Shown: positions 11,652 through 19,819, numbered from the stretch's first letter. The stretch is DNA of 47,500 nt from Methylosinus sp. H3A (GCF_015709455.1 NZ_JADNQW010000001.1:1-47500); one strand, 5' to 3'. Program-made: numbers and translations. Notes: generated by a model from the sequence alone, not told the origin.

Positions 11652-11750
11652 TCAGTAGCGGGTCGTATGCGAAGACGATGTCGTCGATACGCTGTCTTCG
11701 CGAGGACTCTCCGACTGCGCTTTGGCGGCTCGCGTAATCCAACTCCGCAT
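11652..11750 (-). pseudogene. Severed 3' end of acyltransferase 2 (unit 1)
   Basis: This is the same fragment as 35412-35510. It encodes the last 30 or so residues of the acyltransferase whose body lies on the other side of the IS256-family element. Confidence 0.75.
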
Positions 11751-13049
11751 GGGGACTGTCAGGAATCTTGTGTGCGGGGCCGGGTTTCCATCACGCCGCG
11801 ACGAAGCGATCGTCGAACATGATGGCGAATTGATTTTTCGCCTCGCACCATTCGCGCGGCGCCATTTTCCACTCCCCGGCGACTTGGCGCAAGACGAGAT
11901 AGAGGAGCTTCATCGCCGCATCGTCAGTCGGAAAATGCCCTCTCGTCCGCACGGCGCGCCGCAGCTTCGCGTTCAAGGATTCTATGGCGTTCGTCGTGTA
12001 GATGATCCGCCGTACCGCGATCGGAAAGGCGAAAAACGGGATGACCTGCTCCCAATTGCGCCGCCAGCCCTGCGCGATCGACGGATATTTCTTGCCCCAA
12101 TGGCCGCCGTCGAAGGCCTCCAACGCCTCTTTGGCCGCCTCGGCGGTCGGGGCGCGATAGATCGTCTTCAGCGCGGCGGCGATCGCCTTGCGGTCCTTGT
12201 ATGAGGCGAATTCCATCGAGTTTCGAATGAGATGCACGATGCAGGTCTGCACGGTCGTCTGCGGAAACACCGCATTGATCGCCTCCGGAAAGCCCTTCAG
12301 GCCGTCGACCACGGCGATCAGTATGTCGCCGACGCCGCGGTTCTTCAGCTCGTTCATCACCCGAAGCCAGAATTTGGCGCCCTCCGAGGTCTCGATCCAA
12401 AGCCCCAGAATGTCCTTCGTTCCGTCCGGCGTGACGCCGAGCGCCACATAGACGGCCTTGTTGCGGACCAGGCCTTCGTCGCGGATTTTGACGCGCAGCG
12501 CGTCGAAGAAAACCAAGGGATACATCGCCTCGAGCGGCCGGTTCTGCCATTCGGCGACGGTCTCCAGCACGGCGTCGGTGACTGTCGAGATCAGATCGGG
12601 CGAGACTTCCAGGCCGTAGAGCTCGAGCAAATGGCCCTGGATCTCGCGCACCGTCATGCCGCGCGCATACATCGACACGATTTTCTCGTCGAAGCCGGGA
12701 AAGCGGCGCTGATAGCGCGCGATCAGCTTGGGATCGAAGCTCCCCTCCCGGTCCCGCGGGACCCTGATGTCGATCTTCGACGTCTCGGTCAGCACGGTCT
12801 TCTTCGAATAGCCGTTGCGGTGGTTCGCCTTGCCCGCCGCCGCTTCGCTCTCGAGATGGTCGTCCATCTCCGCGTTCAGAACCCGTTCCGCCAGCGCCTT
12901 CTTCAGCTCATCGAACAAGCCATCCTTGGAAAAAAACCTCCTTCGGATCGCGTCCCGACAGCAATTGGTCCAATGTGCCCTTCTTGATCGCCATAGCCCG
13001 CCTCCTGCGGTTCTACTATGGCCCCACACACAAGATTCCTGACAGTCCC
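11751..13049. mobile_element. IS256-family insertion sequence (unit 1)
   Basis: Same element as 35511-36808, with terminal inverted repeats beginning GGGGACTGTCAGGAATCTTG. One C is missing from the right end near 13049 in this copy. Confidence 0.93.
11791..12994 (-). CDS. IS256-family transposase (unit 1, frameshifted)
   Basis: Same gene as 35551-36753. An extra A in the A-run near 12935 shifts the frame about 20 codons after the start. The apparent long fusion of acyltransferase and transposase that results in this copy is an artefact. Confidence 0.93.
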
Positions 13050-14306
13050 TCCGCATGGGTCGCTCGAAATAACGGTAGGAGAGCAAGGACAGCACGATCG
13101 TAATCCAGAAGCTCGCGAAGGCGAAGGCGAATGTCCACGGGGTCTCGATCAGATGCAGACGCCGCGCCGCCACCAAAAACGGCACGCTCACAAGAACGTG
13201 CGACATGTAGAGGGCGTAAGAACTCTCCCCGAGAACGAGGAGAACTTGGCTCTTCATCACAGAGGGGACGCCTCTTGCATCGGCAAGAGCAGCAAAAGCG
13301 ATGAGCGAACAGAAGACCGGCAGAACCAATTCACGCCGAACGTCGAGAGATAGCACGACCAGCGCACTCGCAGCCAGCGCGTGAACAGTCCACCAAGATG
13401 GTTTGCCGCGTAACTGACCATTGCATATCGCCTCGGCGATCGCGGCACCGGCAAAGAAGCTGGGGAGGGCGCGCAACATTCCAAACTGATACGTCAAATC
13501 CATCCAATCCTGTGCGCCGAGTGCATTGTGGACCGCAATCATGGCGGCCACCATCAGCAGTGTGCAAAGCATGCTGAACGCGAGACTGACACGGCGAACG
13601 ATAGCGAAGACGGCGGGCGCCAGCAGGTAGACAAACCACTCCGCACTTATCGACCACGAGGGCACATTGAAACTCGGATGGTCGAGGAACCCCCAGGCTT
13701 GCACGAGGAGCAGATTCACCGGCAGGCCGGAAAGCGCCAATATCTCCGGGTGATTGGGCTGAACGTGCAGGAGATGCGCGATGGCGATGAGCACCAGATA
13801 GCAAGCCAAAATCAGGACGTGTAACGGATAGACGCGCGCCCACCGGGCCAGTAGAAACTCCCCGTATTCCCGAGCCGATCCAAAACGGCTCCGATAGCCA
13901 TGCACGATGACGAAACCGCTGAGCATGAAAAAGAAATCGACCATGCAACTGAGATTTGTGACAAGAGGAAACCAGGTCGCTAGCCCAACTGAAAGTCAAT
14001 ATTATAATGAAATATGACGATGCCACTCGCGGCTAAGAAACGATAGCTGTCCAGCACAACATACCTGGCCGAATTCGTGGACTGCATGGGCGGGCGCCTT
14101 GCGAGCAATGTGAAAGCTCCTTCTTGGAGACGGAGCCTGAAGAATTTGCAATCTCTTGACGACCAGAAGCGGAGGATATGTACAATCAGACTGAGCTGCG
14201 GTTCTCCGTATAAGATCAGGCCAACGGGTTCGCCGAGGGCGCTTTCGAGCATTTTGCTGCGAACGTGATGCTGGAAAAGGAAGCGATTCATTGGTAACCA
14301 CTGCAT
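13050..14306 (-). pseudogene. Acyltransferase 2, truncated by IS256-family element (unit 1, also frameshifted)
   Basis: Same gene body as 36809-38067. A missing C near 13984 adds a further frameshift just before the second membrane motif, so the unit 2 copy should be read instead. Confidence 0.8.
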
Positions 14307-14452
14307 GTATTTGATTTACATACATTACGTCAGCTGGTCAAGCGAGTGATGAATATAGAACCTTGGGAAACCAGCCTTTGGCGAGCAGTTGCACGTTCCG
14401 CCGTCCCCCGGAAGCTGGAAACTATTTAATATCAATGCCTTCACATCTCGTT

Positions 14453-14857
14453 TCAATAACCCTTCAGGATCGCGAACGGCGCCTGCTCGGTTCCCCATGG
14501 TTTCAGCCCGGGCTCGATGGCGACGCAAATCCGTACGCGGCCTTTGTTCTCCCCACAGTTCCCGAATTCGATCTTCAATCCCTGATCCCGCATTTTTTGC
14601 GCAGTCGCCTTCATGCCGTCGATCTCACCCTGCCGATCGGCCTTTTCCAGCGCCAGATTCGCCAGCTCCGCCCGTTGCCAGGACAAAGACGCCCATAGGC
14701 CGAGCACGATCAGCGCCAGGGCGCCGACCGCGCCGGCCAGGATGATGGCGAATGCGCGATCGGAAAACTTCATCGCCTGCTTGTCGAGAATGATTGCAGC
14801 GCGATGCGCGTCCTCGATCTGCTGCGTGAAGCCTTTCGCCAGCGGCGCGAACAGCAA
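14453..14857 (-). CDS. Small membrane protein resembling MbeB/MobB-type mobilization proteins
   Basis: The 134-residue product has one strong membrane segment at about residues 36-55 (AIILAGAVGALALIVLGL) followed by a charged, coiled-coil-like stretch. It then has a C-terminal block with NCGENKGRVRICVAI and a final AILKGY. That tail and the LAKGF N-terminus recall MbeB/MobB-type accessory proteins of mobilizable plasmids, which act beside a relaxase. The resemblance is from memory of the family and moderate at best. The only start before an upstream stop is a TTG at 14857; an internal ATG at 14773 would drop the N-terminal helix. Its 5' end overlaps the divergent XRE gene. No relaxase gene is present anywhere in the unit, so this may be a relic. 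Confidence 0.5.
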   Translation of the reverse strand: MLFAPLAKGFTQQIEDAHRAAIILDKQAMKFSDRAFAIILAGAVGALALIVLGLWASLSWQRAELANLALEKADRQGEIDGMKATAQKMRDQGLKIEFGNCGENKGRVRICVAIEPGLKPWGTEQAPFAILKGY

Positions 14858-15092
14858 GCCCTACAAGGATTTTCTGGCGTTGATGATCGCCGCGCGCGAG
14901 CGCGCCGGTCTCACCCAGGAAGGACTCGCCGAGCGCATCGGCCGGACGCAATCTTTTGTCTCGAAATACGAGCGCGGCGAACGTCGCCTCGACGTGGTCG
15001 AGTTTGCTGAATTTATAAAAGCGATGGATCTCGACCCGAGCGCCGTGTTTGCTCAATTTCTGCAGCACGCTTTCGACGACATGACGGGATAG
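14826..15092 (+). CDS. Small XRE-family (Cro/CI-type) helix-turn-helix regulator
   Basis: About 88 residues, nearly all one helix-turn-helix domain: LIxAR-type first helix, then GLTQEGLAERIGRTQSFVSK and YERGERRLDVVEF. These are the hallmarks of XRE regulators of the kind often paired with toxins or plasmid genes. The start is uncertain. GTG at 14826 keeps the residues KPYKDFLAL that usually precede the first helix, while ATG at 14883 is the first ATG. Either way the 5' end overlaps or abuts that of the divergent MbeB-like gene, an arrangement hard to reconcile with two functional promoters. The target is unknown; autoregulation or control of the neighbouring toxin-antitoxin genes is possible. 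Confidence 0.75.
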   Translation: MKPFASGANSKPYKDFLALMIAARERAGLTQEGLAERIGRTQSFVSKYERGERRLDVVEFAEFIKAMDLDPSAVFAQFLQHAFDDMTG

Positions 15093-15234
15093 CGGCAAGG
15101 CTCCGTTTGGAGGATCGAGGTTCCTTCCCTCTGTTCGTTTTACGTTACGGAGGGGCGATGACCGTTCAAGAAGATGGAGCGGCAAGGGTGACCTTGCTGG
15201 CCTTTTTTTCATAGGGCGCCAGCGCCCTTCGTCC

Positions 15235-15263
15235 TTGAATTGTGGTAACATATATGTTACCAT
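15235..15263 (+). promoter_or_regulatory. Toxin-antitoxin promoter with palindromic operator
   Basis: The perfect 18-bp palindrome GGTAACATATATGTTACC lies at 15244-15261. A TTGAAT at 15235-15240 is followed after 17 bases by TACCAT at 15258-15263, so the palindrome fills the spacer and most of the -10 element. The first ATG of the toxin is at 15269, only a few bases downstream and with no Shine-Dalgarno sequence, so a leaderless transcript is plausible. Binding of the antitoxin here would give the usual autorepression. The binding is inferred; the palindrome is seen. Confidence 0.65.
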
Positions 15264-15268
15264 TATCT

Positions 15269-15601
15269 ATGCTTGAACTGCGCTATTACCTCCGCGTCGA
15301 CGGAAAGAGCCCTTTTGAGGATTGGTTCTCCAGTCTGGATTCGGCGGCGGCGGCGAAAGTCGCCGTCGCGCTGGCGCGGCTCGAACAGGGCAACCTCTCG
15401 AACGCCAAGGGCGTTGGCGAAGGCGTGCTTGAATACAAGATCGATTGGGGAGCGGGCTACCGCGTTTATTTCGGTCGCGACGGCGACGTGGTGGTGATCC
15501 TGCTAACGGGCGGCACCAAGAAGCGCCAGCAAAAGGACATAGAGGCGGCGAAGGCGAGCTGGGCGGATTACAAGCGGCGGAAGGCGCCGCGCATTAACTG
15601 A
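15269..15601 (+). CDS. RelE/HigB-like (Gp49 family) toxin
   Basis: The 110-residue product shows the pattern of the 'addiction module killer' branch of the RelE/ParE superfamily. It has SPFEDWFSSLD near the N-terminus, a basic/aromatic core GAGYRVYFGRDGDVVVILL, and the C-terminal signature GGTKKRQQKDIEAA. Relatives are generally small basic toxins that cleave mRNA on the ribosome, silenced by the cognate antitoxin. The gene precedes its antitoxin by 11 bases, the reverse order typical of HigBA-type loci. ATG 15269 is chosen because earlier in-frame starts fall inside the operator palindrome. On a plasmid the likely role is post-segregational stability. Confidence 0.85.
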   Translation: MLELRYYLRVDGKSPFEDWFSSLDSAAAAKVAVALARLEQGNLSNAKGVGEGVLEYKIDWGAGYRVYFGRDGDVVVILLTGGTKKRQQKDIEAAKASWADYKRRKAPRIN

Positions 15602-15612
15602 CGGAGGCGGCA

Positions 15613-15933
15613 ATGGCGCTCACGAAGAGCTTCAAGGAACTGGTGCAACGCCGCGTCGCGGATGATCCGGCGTTCGCGGAGAATCTTCTCCGTGAAGGTA
15701 TCGACACCATGCTCGGCGGCGACGTCGAGACGGGCAAATCGATCCTGCGCGACTACATCAACGCGACGGTCGGCTTTGAAAAACTGGCGACGGCGACGGA
15801 TACGCCGCGGAAGAGCCTCATGCGCATGTTCAGCCCGAGCGGTAATCCGCAGGCGCGGAACCTGTTCGGCGTGCTGGGCTATCTGCAAAAACAGGCCGGC
15901 GTGCAATTCCATGTCGCGCCAAAGCCCCATTAG
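15613..15933 (+). CDS. HigA-like antitoxin of the RelE/Gp49-family toxin
   Basis: The 106-residue product follows the toxin by 11 bases with a GGAGG just upstream of the ATG, so the pair is one operon. The centre (DPAFAENLLREGIDTMLGGD) and the helix-turn-helix end (TPRKSLMRMFSPSGNP, then LFGVLGYLQKQAGVQFHV) match the 'addiction module antidote' family. These neutralise the toxin by complex formation and bind the operon promoter. The likely operator is the palindrome at 15244-15261. A hairpin with a 6-bp stem (15936-15951) just after the stop may end transcription, though it lacks a T-run. Confidence 0.85.
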   Translation: MALTKSFKELVQRRVADDPAFAENLLREGIDTMLGGDVETGKSILRDYINATVGFEKLATATDTPRKSLMRMFSPSGNPQARNLFGVLGYLQKQAGVQFHVAPKPH

Positions 15934-15962
15934 GCGGCCTTCGAGAAGGCCCCGGCCCCGCC

Positions 15963-16187
15963 CTAATCTTGGGCGTGGGCGCGCTTCTGGATTCGGCTGC
16001 TAAACTGTCTCCGACGCACCCGCGGGCAAATTTCAGGCTCCGTGGGGGTGCGCGGGAACGCTGTCGGCAGCGCGCGCACGCGCGCGGACAGGAGCCACAG
16101 CGCGTCGTCGTCCAGGGCAGCGACGGCCGAAGCCGTGTTGAAGATCGCGCTCCAATCCATTGCCGGCCACATGCTCACCAACTTCAC
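15963..16187 (-). CDS. Small hypothetical protein downstream of the partition genes
   Basis: Up to 74 residues on the same strand as, and 12 bases after, the ribbon-helix-helix gene, so probably co-transcribed with parA. The start may be GTG at 16187 or the ATG five codons later. An acidic-hydrophobic helix (AALDDDALWLLSARVRAL) is followed by a basic, low-complexity tail. I do not recognise a family. Position at the end of a partition operon is the only clue to its role, and it could be a chance open frame. Confidence 0.4.
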   Translation of the reverse strand: MKLVSMWPAMDWSAIFNTASAVAALDDDALWLLSARVRALPTAFPRTPTEPEICPRVRRRQFSSRIQKRAHAQD

Positions 16188-16199
16188 ATGTTCAATATC

Positions 16200-16541
16200 T
16201 CAATCTTGATCCACCACAGGAACCTTGTGGGCGCGGAAAAGCTCGTTGAGCGCGCGGGCGATGAGCTGAGTCGTGTCCTCGCCGGTTTCCGCCTGCACCA
16301 GGCGCATGCTGCGCTTGAAATCAGGAGTCAGATAAGCGCCGATATGGGTCTTCCCCTCTCGGCTTGGCGCCTTGTAGCGCGCAGCCGCAGGCGCCGGAGC
16401 GGGCGCCGCGGCCTGCGGTTCCGGCGCGGGCTCGATCGCCGGCGGCGGAACGGGCTGCGGCTTTGCGACGGGTGCAACGGCGGCGGGCTTTGTCCGGCTC
16501 GCCTTCTCAAGCTGTTGCTGTATCGCCCCGAACTTCGACAT
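16200..16541 (-). CDS. Ribbon-helix-helix centromere-binding-type protein (ParB/ParG-like partner of ParA)
   Basis: The 113-residue product has a basic, Ala/Pro-rich and probably disordered N-terminal half (residues ~15-60). A compact C-terminal half follows, with the strand KTHIGAYLTPDFKRSMRL and two helices (ETGEDTTQLIARALNELF), typical of ribbon-helix-helix DNA-binding proteins. The start overlaps the 3' end of parA by 35 bases, a tight translational coupling seen in type Ib partition cassettes. There the small second protein binds the centromere and regulates the operon. Repeated TGTTCACA motifs around both genes are the likely target. Function is inferred from fold and position. Confidence 0.7.
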   Translation of the reverse strand: MSKFGAIQQQLEKASRTKPAAVAPVAKPQPVPPPAIEPAPEPQAAAPAPAPAAARYKAPSREGKTHIGAYLTPDFKRSMRLVQAETGEDTTQLIARALNELFRAHKVPVVDQD

Positions 16542-17181
16542 TTTCCCCTCGCATGTTCACAAATTCACAAACGAACTCGAAAAGCCTTTTCAGCTCGTCG
16601 CCCGCTTTCCCGTCAGGATCAAGCTCTTGCGGCACGCGGCCGGTCGTCATGGCCTCGGCATAGGCGCTGCGCTGGCAAAGATGCACGGGGCAGACCGTCA
16701 GCCCGTAGAGGTCGCGGATACCTTCATGCACTTCGGCGATGCTGTTCTTGCCCGCCGTCGGGTGAATGCCGTTGAGCAGCACGAAAGCCGGCGGGCTGCC
16801 GGCGAGGCGTAGCAGGTCGTTCACCTGCGGGAAGGTTTCCACCTCGACGATGTTCGGGCGGCTCGGGATGAGAACCAGGTCGGCCGCGCGCGCCGCTTTG
16901 AGGGCGCTGTCGTCGCTCCGGCCGGCCGTGTCGATGAAGGCGAACTGGACGCCAGCGTTACGAGCAGCGTCGAGGGTCGGCTGCAACCGGCTGGCCTGCG
17001 CCGACACGACGGGCGGATTCTCGCTTTGGCGTCGGTCTTTCCAGTTTGCGGCGGTCGCCTGCGGGTCGAGGTCGATAACGGCGACATCGTGCCCCGCGTT
17101 GGCCGCGGCGACGGCGAGCCCGAGAACGGTCGTGGTCTTGCCCGTCCCGCCCTTCTGTCCGACAACTGAAATTGTGAACAT
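16507..17181 (-). CDS. parA: ParA-type plasmid partition ATPase
   Basis: The 224-residue product has the deviant Walker A motif QKGGTGKTTT at residues 9-18, a second motif VIDLDPQATA at 35-44, and a Walker B-like FIDTAGRSD at 82-90. The length and the lack of an N-terminal DNA-binding domain place it in the short type Ib ParA/MinD group. It uses the nucleoid and ATP cycling to separate plasmid copies. It is followed by the overlapping ribbon-helix-helix gene. The start ATG at 17181-17179 lies inside a TTGTGAACATGTGAA motif, so a centromere protein bound there could repress the operon. An IS5-family element separates it from repC upstream. Confidence 0.9.
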   Translation of the reverse strand: MFTISVVGQKGGTGKTTTVLGLAVAAANAGHDVAVIDLDPQATAANWKDRRQSENPPVVSAQASRLQPTLDAARNAGVQFAFIDTAGRSDDSALKAARAADLVLIPSRPNIVEVETFPQVNDLLRLAGSPPAFVLLNGIHPTAGKNSIAEVHEGIRDLYGLTVCPVHLCQRSAYAEAMTTGRVPQELDPDGKAGDELKRLFEFVCEFVNMRGENVEVRGDTATA

Positions 17182-17323
17182 GTGAAACCCTGATGCTGTG
17201 AAGCATTGAACTTGTGAGCCAAGCGCCGATTCGCGTCAATCACAATTCACGCTTTCAAGAGCGAACATGTTCACATGTGATATTTTGACAACACTTACCT
17301 GTTCACACCTGAATTTGTGAACA
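17169..17323. promoter_or_regulatory. Candidate centromere/operator with repeated TGTTCACA motifs
   Basis: Three clusters of the same motif lie upstream of parA: TTGTGAACATGTGAA at 17172-17186, GAACATGTTCACATGTGA at 17263-17280, and an exact inverted pair TGTTCACA (17300-17307) and TGTGAACA (17316-17323) separated by 8 bases. Related sites occur at 16183-16194, 16553-16572 and, beyond the IS, at 18332-18360. The spread around parA and its partner is what is expected of a parS-like array that doubles as operator. Binding is inferred. Confidence 0.6.
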
Positions 17324-17395
17324 CGGCTGCTAGGATGGGAAACCGGACGCCCTCCGAACATCGTGGAGCACGACATTAGGACAAGGGAGGCCTAG

Positions 17396-18225
17396 GCTCA
17401 GGACTCATTGATTGAGATAGAAGGCGACAGCGGCGGCGATGCATATGGCGGAGAAGAAGGCGTGCGCGCATCGATCGTAACGGGTGGCGATGCGCCGCCA
17501 GTCTTTGAGCTTGGCGAAGAGGTTCTCGATCTTATGACGTTGCCGGTAGAGCGCCTTGTCGTAATCGAGAGGCTTCTTACGGCTCTTTGTCGGCGGAATG
17601 CAGGGCTCGGTCCCGCGTTCCGCGAGCGCTCGCCGAAACCAGTCGCTGTCGTAGCCGCGATCTGCGATCAGGGCCGAGGACGGCGGCAGCGCGTCGAGCA
17701 TCGGCCTCGCGCCTTTGTGATCGCTCATCTGCCCTTCGGTCAGCATCATGACAAGCGGCTTGCCGGCGCCGTCGCAAACGACGTGGAGCTTGGAGTTCAG
17801 CCCGCCTTTCGTGCGGCCGATACAGCGGGAAAGAGCCCCTTTTTTAGGAGGCTCGCCGCCGTCCGATGCGCTTTCAGATGAGTGGAGTCGATCATGATCC
17901 GCTCCGGCTTCGGCCCTTCTCCCGCGAGCGCGGCGAAGATACGATCGAAGACGCCGAGCCGGCTCCAACGGATGAAGCGATTGTAGAGCGTCTTGGGCGG
18001 CCCATACTCCTTCGGGGCGTCCTTCCATTGCAGGCCATTCTTGATGACGTAGACGATCCCGCTGACCACGCGGCGGTCGTCCACCCGCGGCACGCCGTGC
18101 GCCAAGGGAAAGTGAGGGGAAATTCGCGCCATCTCCGCTTCGCTCAGCAAAAACAAATCACCCATCAAAGCCTCCATTTCGGAGACCTTGAATCACGCCT
18201 CACTCCAAATTAATAGGTCCTGAGC
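17396..18225. mobile_element. IS5-family (IS427-type) insertion sequence
   Basis: An element of about 830 bp with matching ends GCTCAGGAC at 17396-17404 and GTCCTGAGC at 18217-18225, flanked on both sides by CTAG (17392-17395 and 18226-18229) as a likely 4-bp target duplication. It carries a two-frame DDE transposase on the minus strand. It sits between parA and repC and splits a region whose TGTTCACA motifs continue on both sides, so repC and the partition genes were probably closer together before insertion. Confidence 0.9.
17405..18165 (-). CDS. IS5/IS427-type transposase made by -1 frameshift
   Basis: The first frame (18165 down to about 17797) begins MGDLFLLSEAEMARI and carries the first catalytic aspartate in MIDSTHLKAHRTA. 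The second frame carries DRGYDSDWFRRAL and the YRQRHKIENLFAKLKDWRR block with the final glutamate. They join at a classical slippery heptamer A AAA AAG (17845-17839 on the minus strand), where a -1 shift gives LLKKGALSRCIGRTKGG, the continuous sequence expected of the family. The start at 18165 is chosen because GGAGG lies just upstream. Both plasmid units carry the same site, so this is programmed frameshifting rather than read error. Confidence 0.92.
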
Positions 18226-18250
18226 CTAGGCTCCGCGGAGCCGGTGAAAT

Positions 18251-18268
18251 TTTCCCGTCTTCGGGAAA
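18251..18268. terminator. Hairpin downstream of repC, possible terminator
   Basis: TTTCCCG at 18251-18257 pairs with CGGGAAA at 18262-18268 over a 4-base loop, between the IS5-family element and the end of repC. It lacks a clean T-run. A 14-bp perfect palindrome GGCTCCGCGGAGCC lies just beside it at 18229-18242. The rest of 18269-18420 holds a TTCACA motif cluster at 18332-18360. Confidence 0.35.
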
Positions 18269-18420
18269 GTTTCAAATCGCCCTTGGCCGAAGCGAGCACC
18301 ATGATACGCTGAATGGCATAGGGGGCATGTGTTTCACAATTTCACTCGTGAACATGTTCGCAAGAGAAGCCGGTTTCTCGGCGTTCCCGCGTGAGGTTGC
18401 CGCGGCGCGAGCGCCTTGCA

Positions 18421-19728
18421 TCAACCCCCTCCTGCCGCTGCGCGCGGCGTAATGCCCCAGCGCGCGCGCCGCAAAGCCCAGAGACTGCGATCGAGATGCA
18501 ATTCGCCCGTACGGGCGCGTTTCACCATCGTGGCGAAGTAGCCGCCTGCGCCGCGCGTAAAATGCTCGCTGGGTTTCGTCGAAACGAGGGCGAGCGCGAT
18601 AGCGGCAACCGGCCGGCCGAGCGCCTCGCAAGCCTCCACCCAGAGCGATTGCGAAACACCGAGTTCATGGCGTAGCGCTCCACCCGCGGCGTCGACGACG
18701 TCGCGCCAATCGGGGAACCGTGATGCGATATGCGACGCCAGACGCGGCGCGAGGTCAATCAGCTCGCCTGGATGAAGTTTCTCGATCCGCTCGTAGGGCT
18801 GGAATTTGATGGTCTCGCGGAACTCCTGAGATCCAAACTCCGAATGTTGGCCGCTTCGACCCGAAGCATCGACCCGACTACTCTTCTCGGCTGCAATTAC
18901 TGTATCCTCCGGATCGATAGGTTTGTTTGTAGATATATCGTGGGGCTTGGAAACGAGCCCCACGGGGCTTTTACTCACAAGTTCGGCGGAGGCCGAAGAG
19001 GCCTGCTTGAGCAACGCGGCGGCCTCGCTTTCACTGCTTTCCAGGCTGCACACGATCAGCGCCAAATCCTCCGACCGGCAGGACTGCCGTATCGCGGCGA
19101 CGAGTTCGGCCGTCTCGGCCTCAAGGCGCGTCCATTCGCGGGGCAGGGGAGCCACAGCCGCGAGCGTCTCGCCGAGCTGGCGGATGCCGCGACGGGCGCG
19201 CGTTGCGCGTTTCTTGAGCGCCCGCATGCGCTCGCGCTCGGCTTTGGCCTCGGCCGCCAGCCGGATGAATTCATCATGGCGGTAAGCGAGGGGGGACAGG
19301 TCGAATCCGTAGGCCTCGATGATGCGGCCGTCGGCGCCGCGCCGGCCGTAGCGCTTGCCGGTTTCGCTATCGCGAACGATTACGACGCCCGCCTCGAAAA
19401 GCGCGCGGTTCAGCACCTTCACACGCGCGGGAGAAAGCCCGAGGAACTCCGCCTGGCGCGCGGCCGAGGGCCAGCAAATGGGGCGAGAGCCTTCTTCCCA
19501 GTCATGCGGCATGGTCTGCTTCACGAGCCACGCGATGAGCTTGTAGGCCTGCGGCGGCAGGCCGAGATAGGGCTCCGCCTCCTGAAACGCGGCGAGGTAG
19601 GAGAAAGGGCGCGCGCTGCCGGCCGCGGCCCCTACGAATTCATCGGCGCGCTCGCGCGCAGCGAGCATGGTCAGCGTGAGTCGTCGGGAACCGGTCGGCG
19701 CGGCAATCGATTTGTGTGAAAAAGGCAT
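18421..19728 (-). CDS. repC: Plasmid replication initiator RepC (intact copy)
   Basis: The 435-residue product fits RepC of the alphaproteobacterial repABC family. It has SRRLTLTMLAARERAD near the N-terminus and a winged-helix region with YKLIAWLVKQTMPHDWE, ICWPSAARQAEFLGLS and ALFEAGVVIVRDS. Next come a GKRYGRRGADGRII stretch and the AYGFDLSPLAYRHDEF block, then a charged linker and a C-terminal domain ending in a GGYFATMVKRARTGELHL motif. RepC binds an origin that, in studied relatives, lies inside its own gene. ATG 19728 is chosen over an upstream frame extension because AGGAG sits directly before it. No repA or repB precedes it; partition is supplied by a different ParA/RHH pair downstream. 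Control is probably by the antisense RNA candidate upstream. Confidence 0.92.
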   Translation of the reverse strand: MPFSHKSIAAPTGSRRLTLTMLAARERADEFVGAAAGSARPFSYLAAFQEAEPYLGLPPQAYKLIAWLVKQTMPHDWEEGSRPICWPSAARQAEFLGLSPARVKVLNRALFEAGVVIVRDSETGKRYGRRGADGRIIEAYGFDLSPLAYRHDEFIRLAAEAKAERERMRALKKRATRARRGIRQLGETLAAVAPLPREWTRLEAETAELVAAIRQSCRSEDLALIVCSLESSESEAAALLKQASSASAELVSKSPVGLVSKPHDISTNKPIDPEDTVIAAEKSSRVDASGRSGQHSEFGSQEFRETIKFQPYERIEKLHPGELIDLAPRLASHIASRFPDWRDVVDAAGGALRHELGVSQSLWVEACEALGRPVAAIALALVSTKPSEHFTRGAGGYFATMVKRARTGELHLDRSLWALRRARWGITPRAAAGGG

Positions 19729-19740
19729 GGTTTCTCCTTC

Positions 19741-19819
19741 GGTTTGATGGCTCAAACCGCCGCGAAAGAGGCTAGAAACCGGCGCAAACAACCCCGTTAG
19801 CGGAAACGAGGTTTCCGCT
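19741..19819 (-). promoter_or_regulatory. repC leader with two hairpins
   Basis: In the repC leader AGCGGAAAC (19799-19807) pairs with GTTTCCGCT (19811-19819) over 3 bases, and GGTTTG (19741-19746) pairs with CAAACC (19753-19758) right before the Shine-Dalgarno sequence. In repABC plasmids a leader hairpin that hides the repC start is formed when the antisense RNA binds; these could play that part. The structures are seen, the role is inferred. Confidence 0.5.

Noticed and set aside
11791..13944. A 717-residue acyltransferase-transposase fusion on the minus strand
   Set aside because: It exists only in unit 1, where small indels join two frames. In unit 2 the two genes are separate and the IS boundary is clear.
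18730..19719. A 329-residue open frame opposite repC
   Set aside because: Antisense shadow of a GC-rich gene, with no domain and no start signal.
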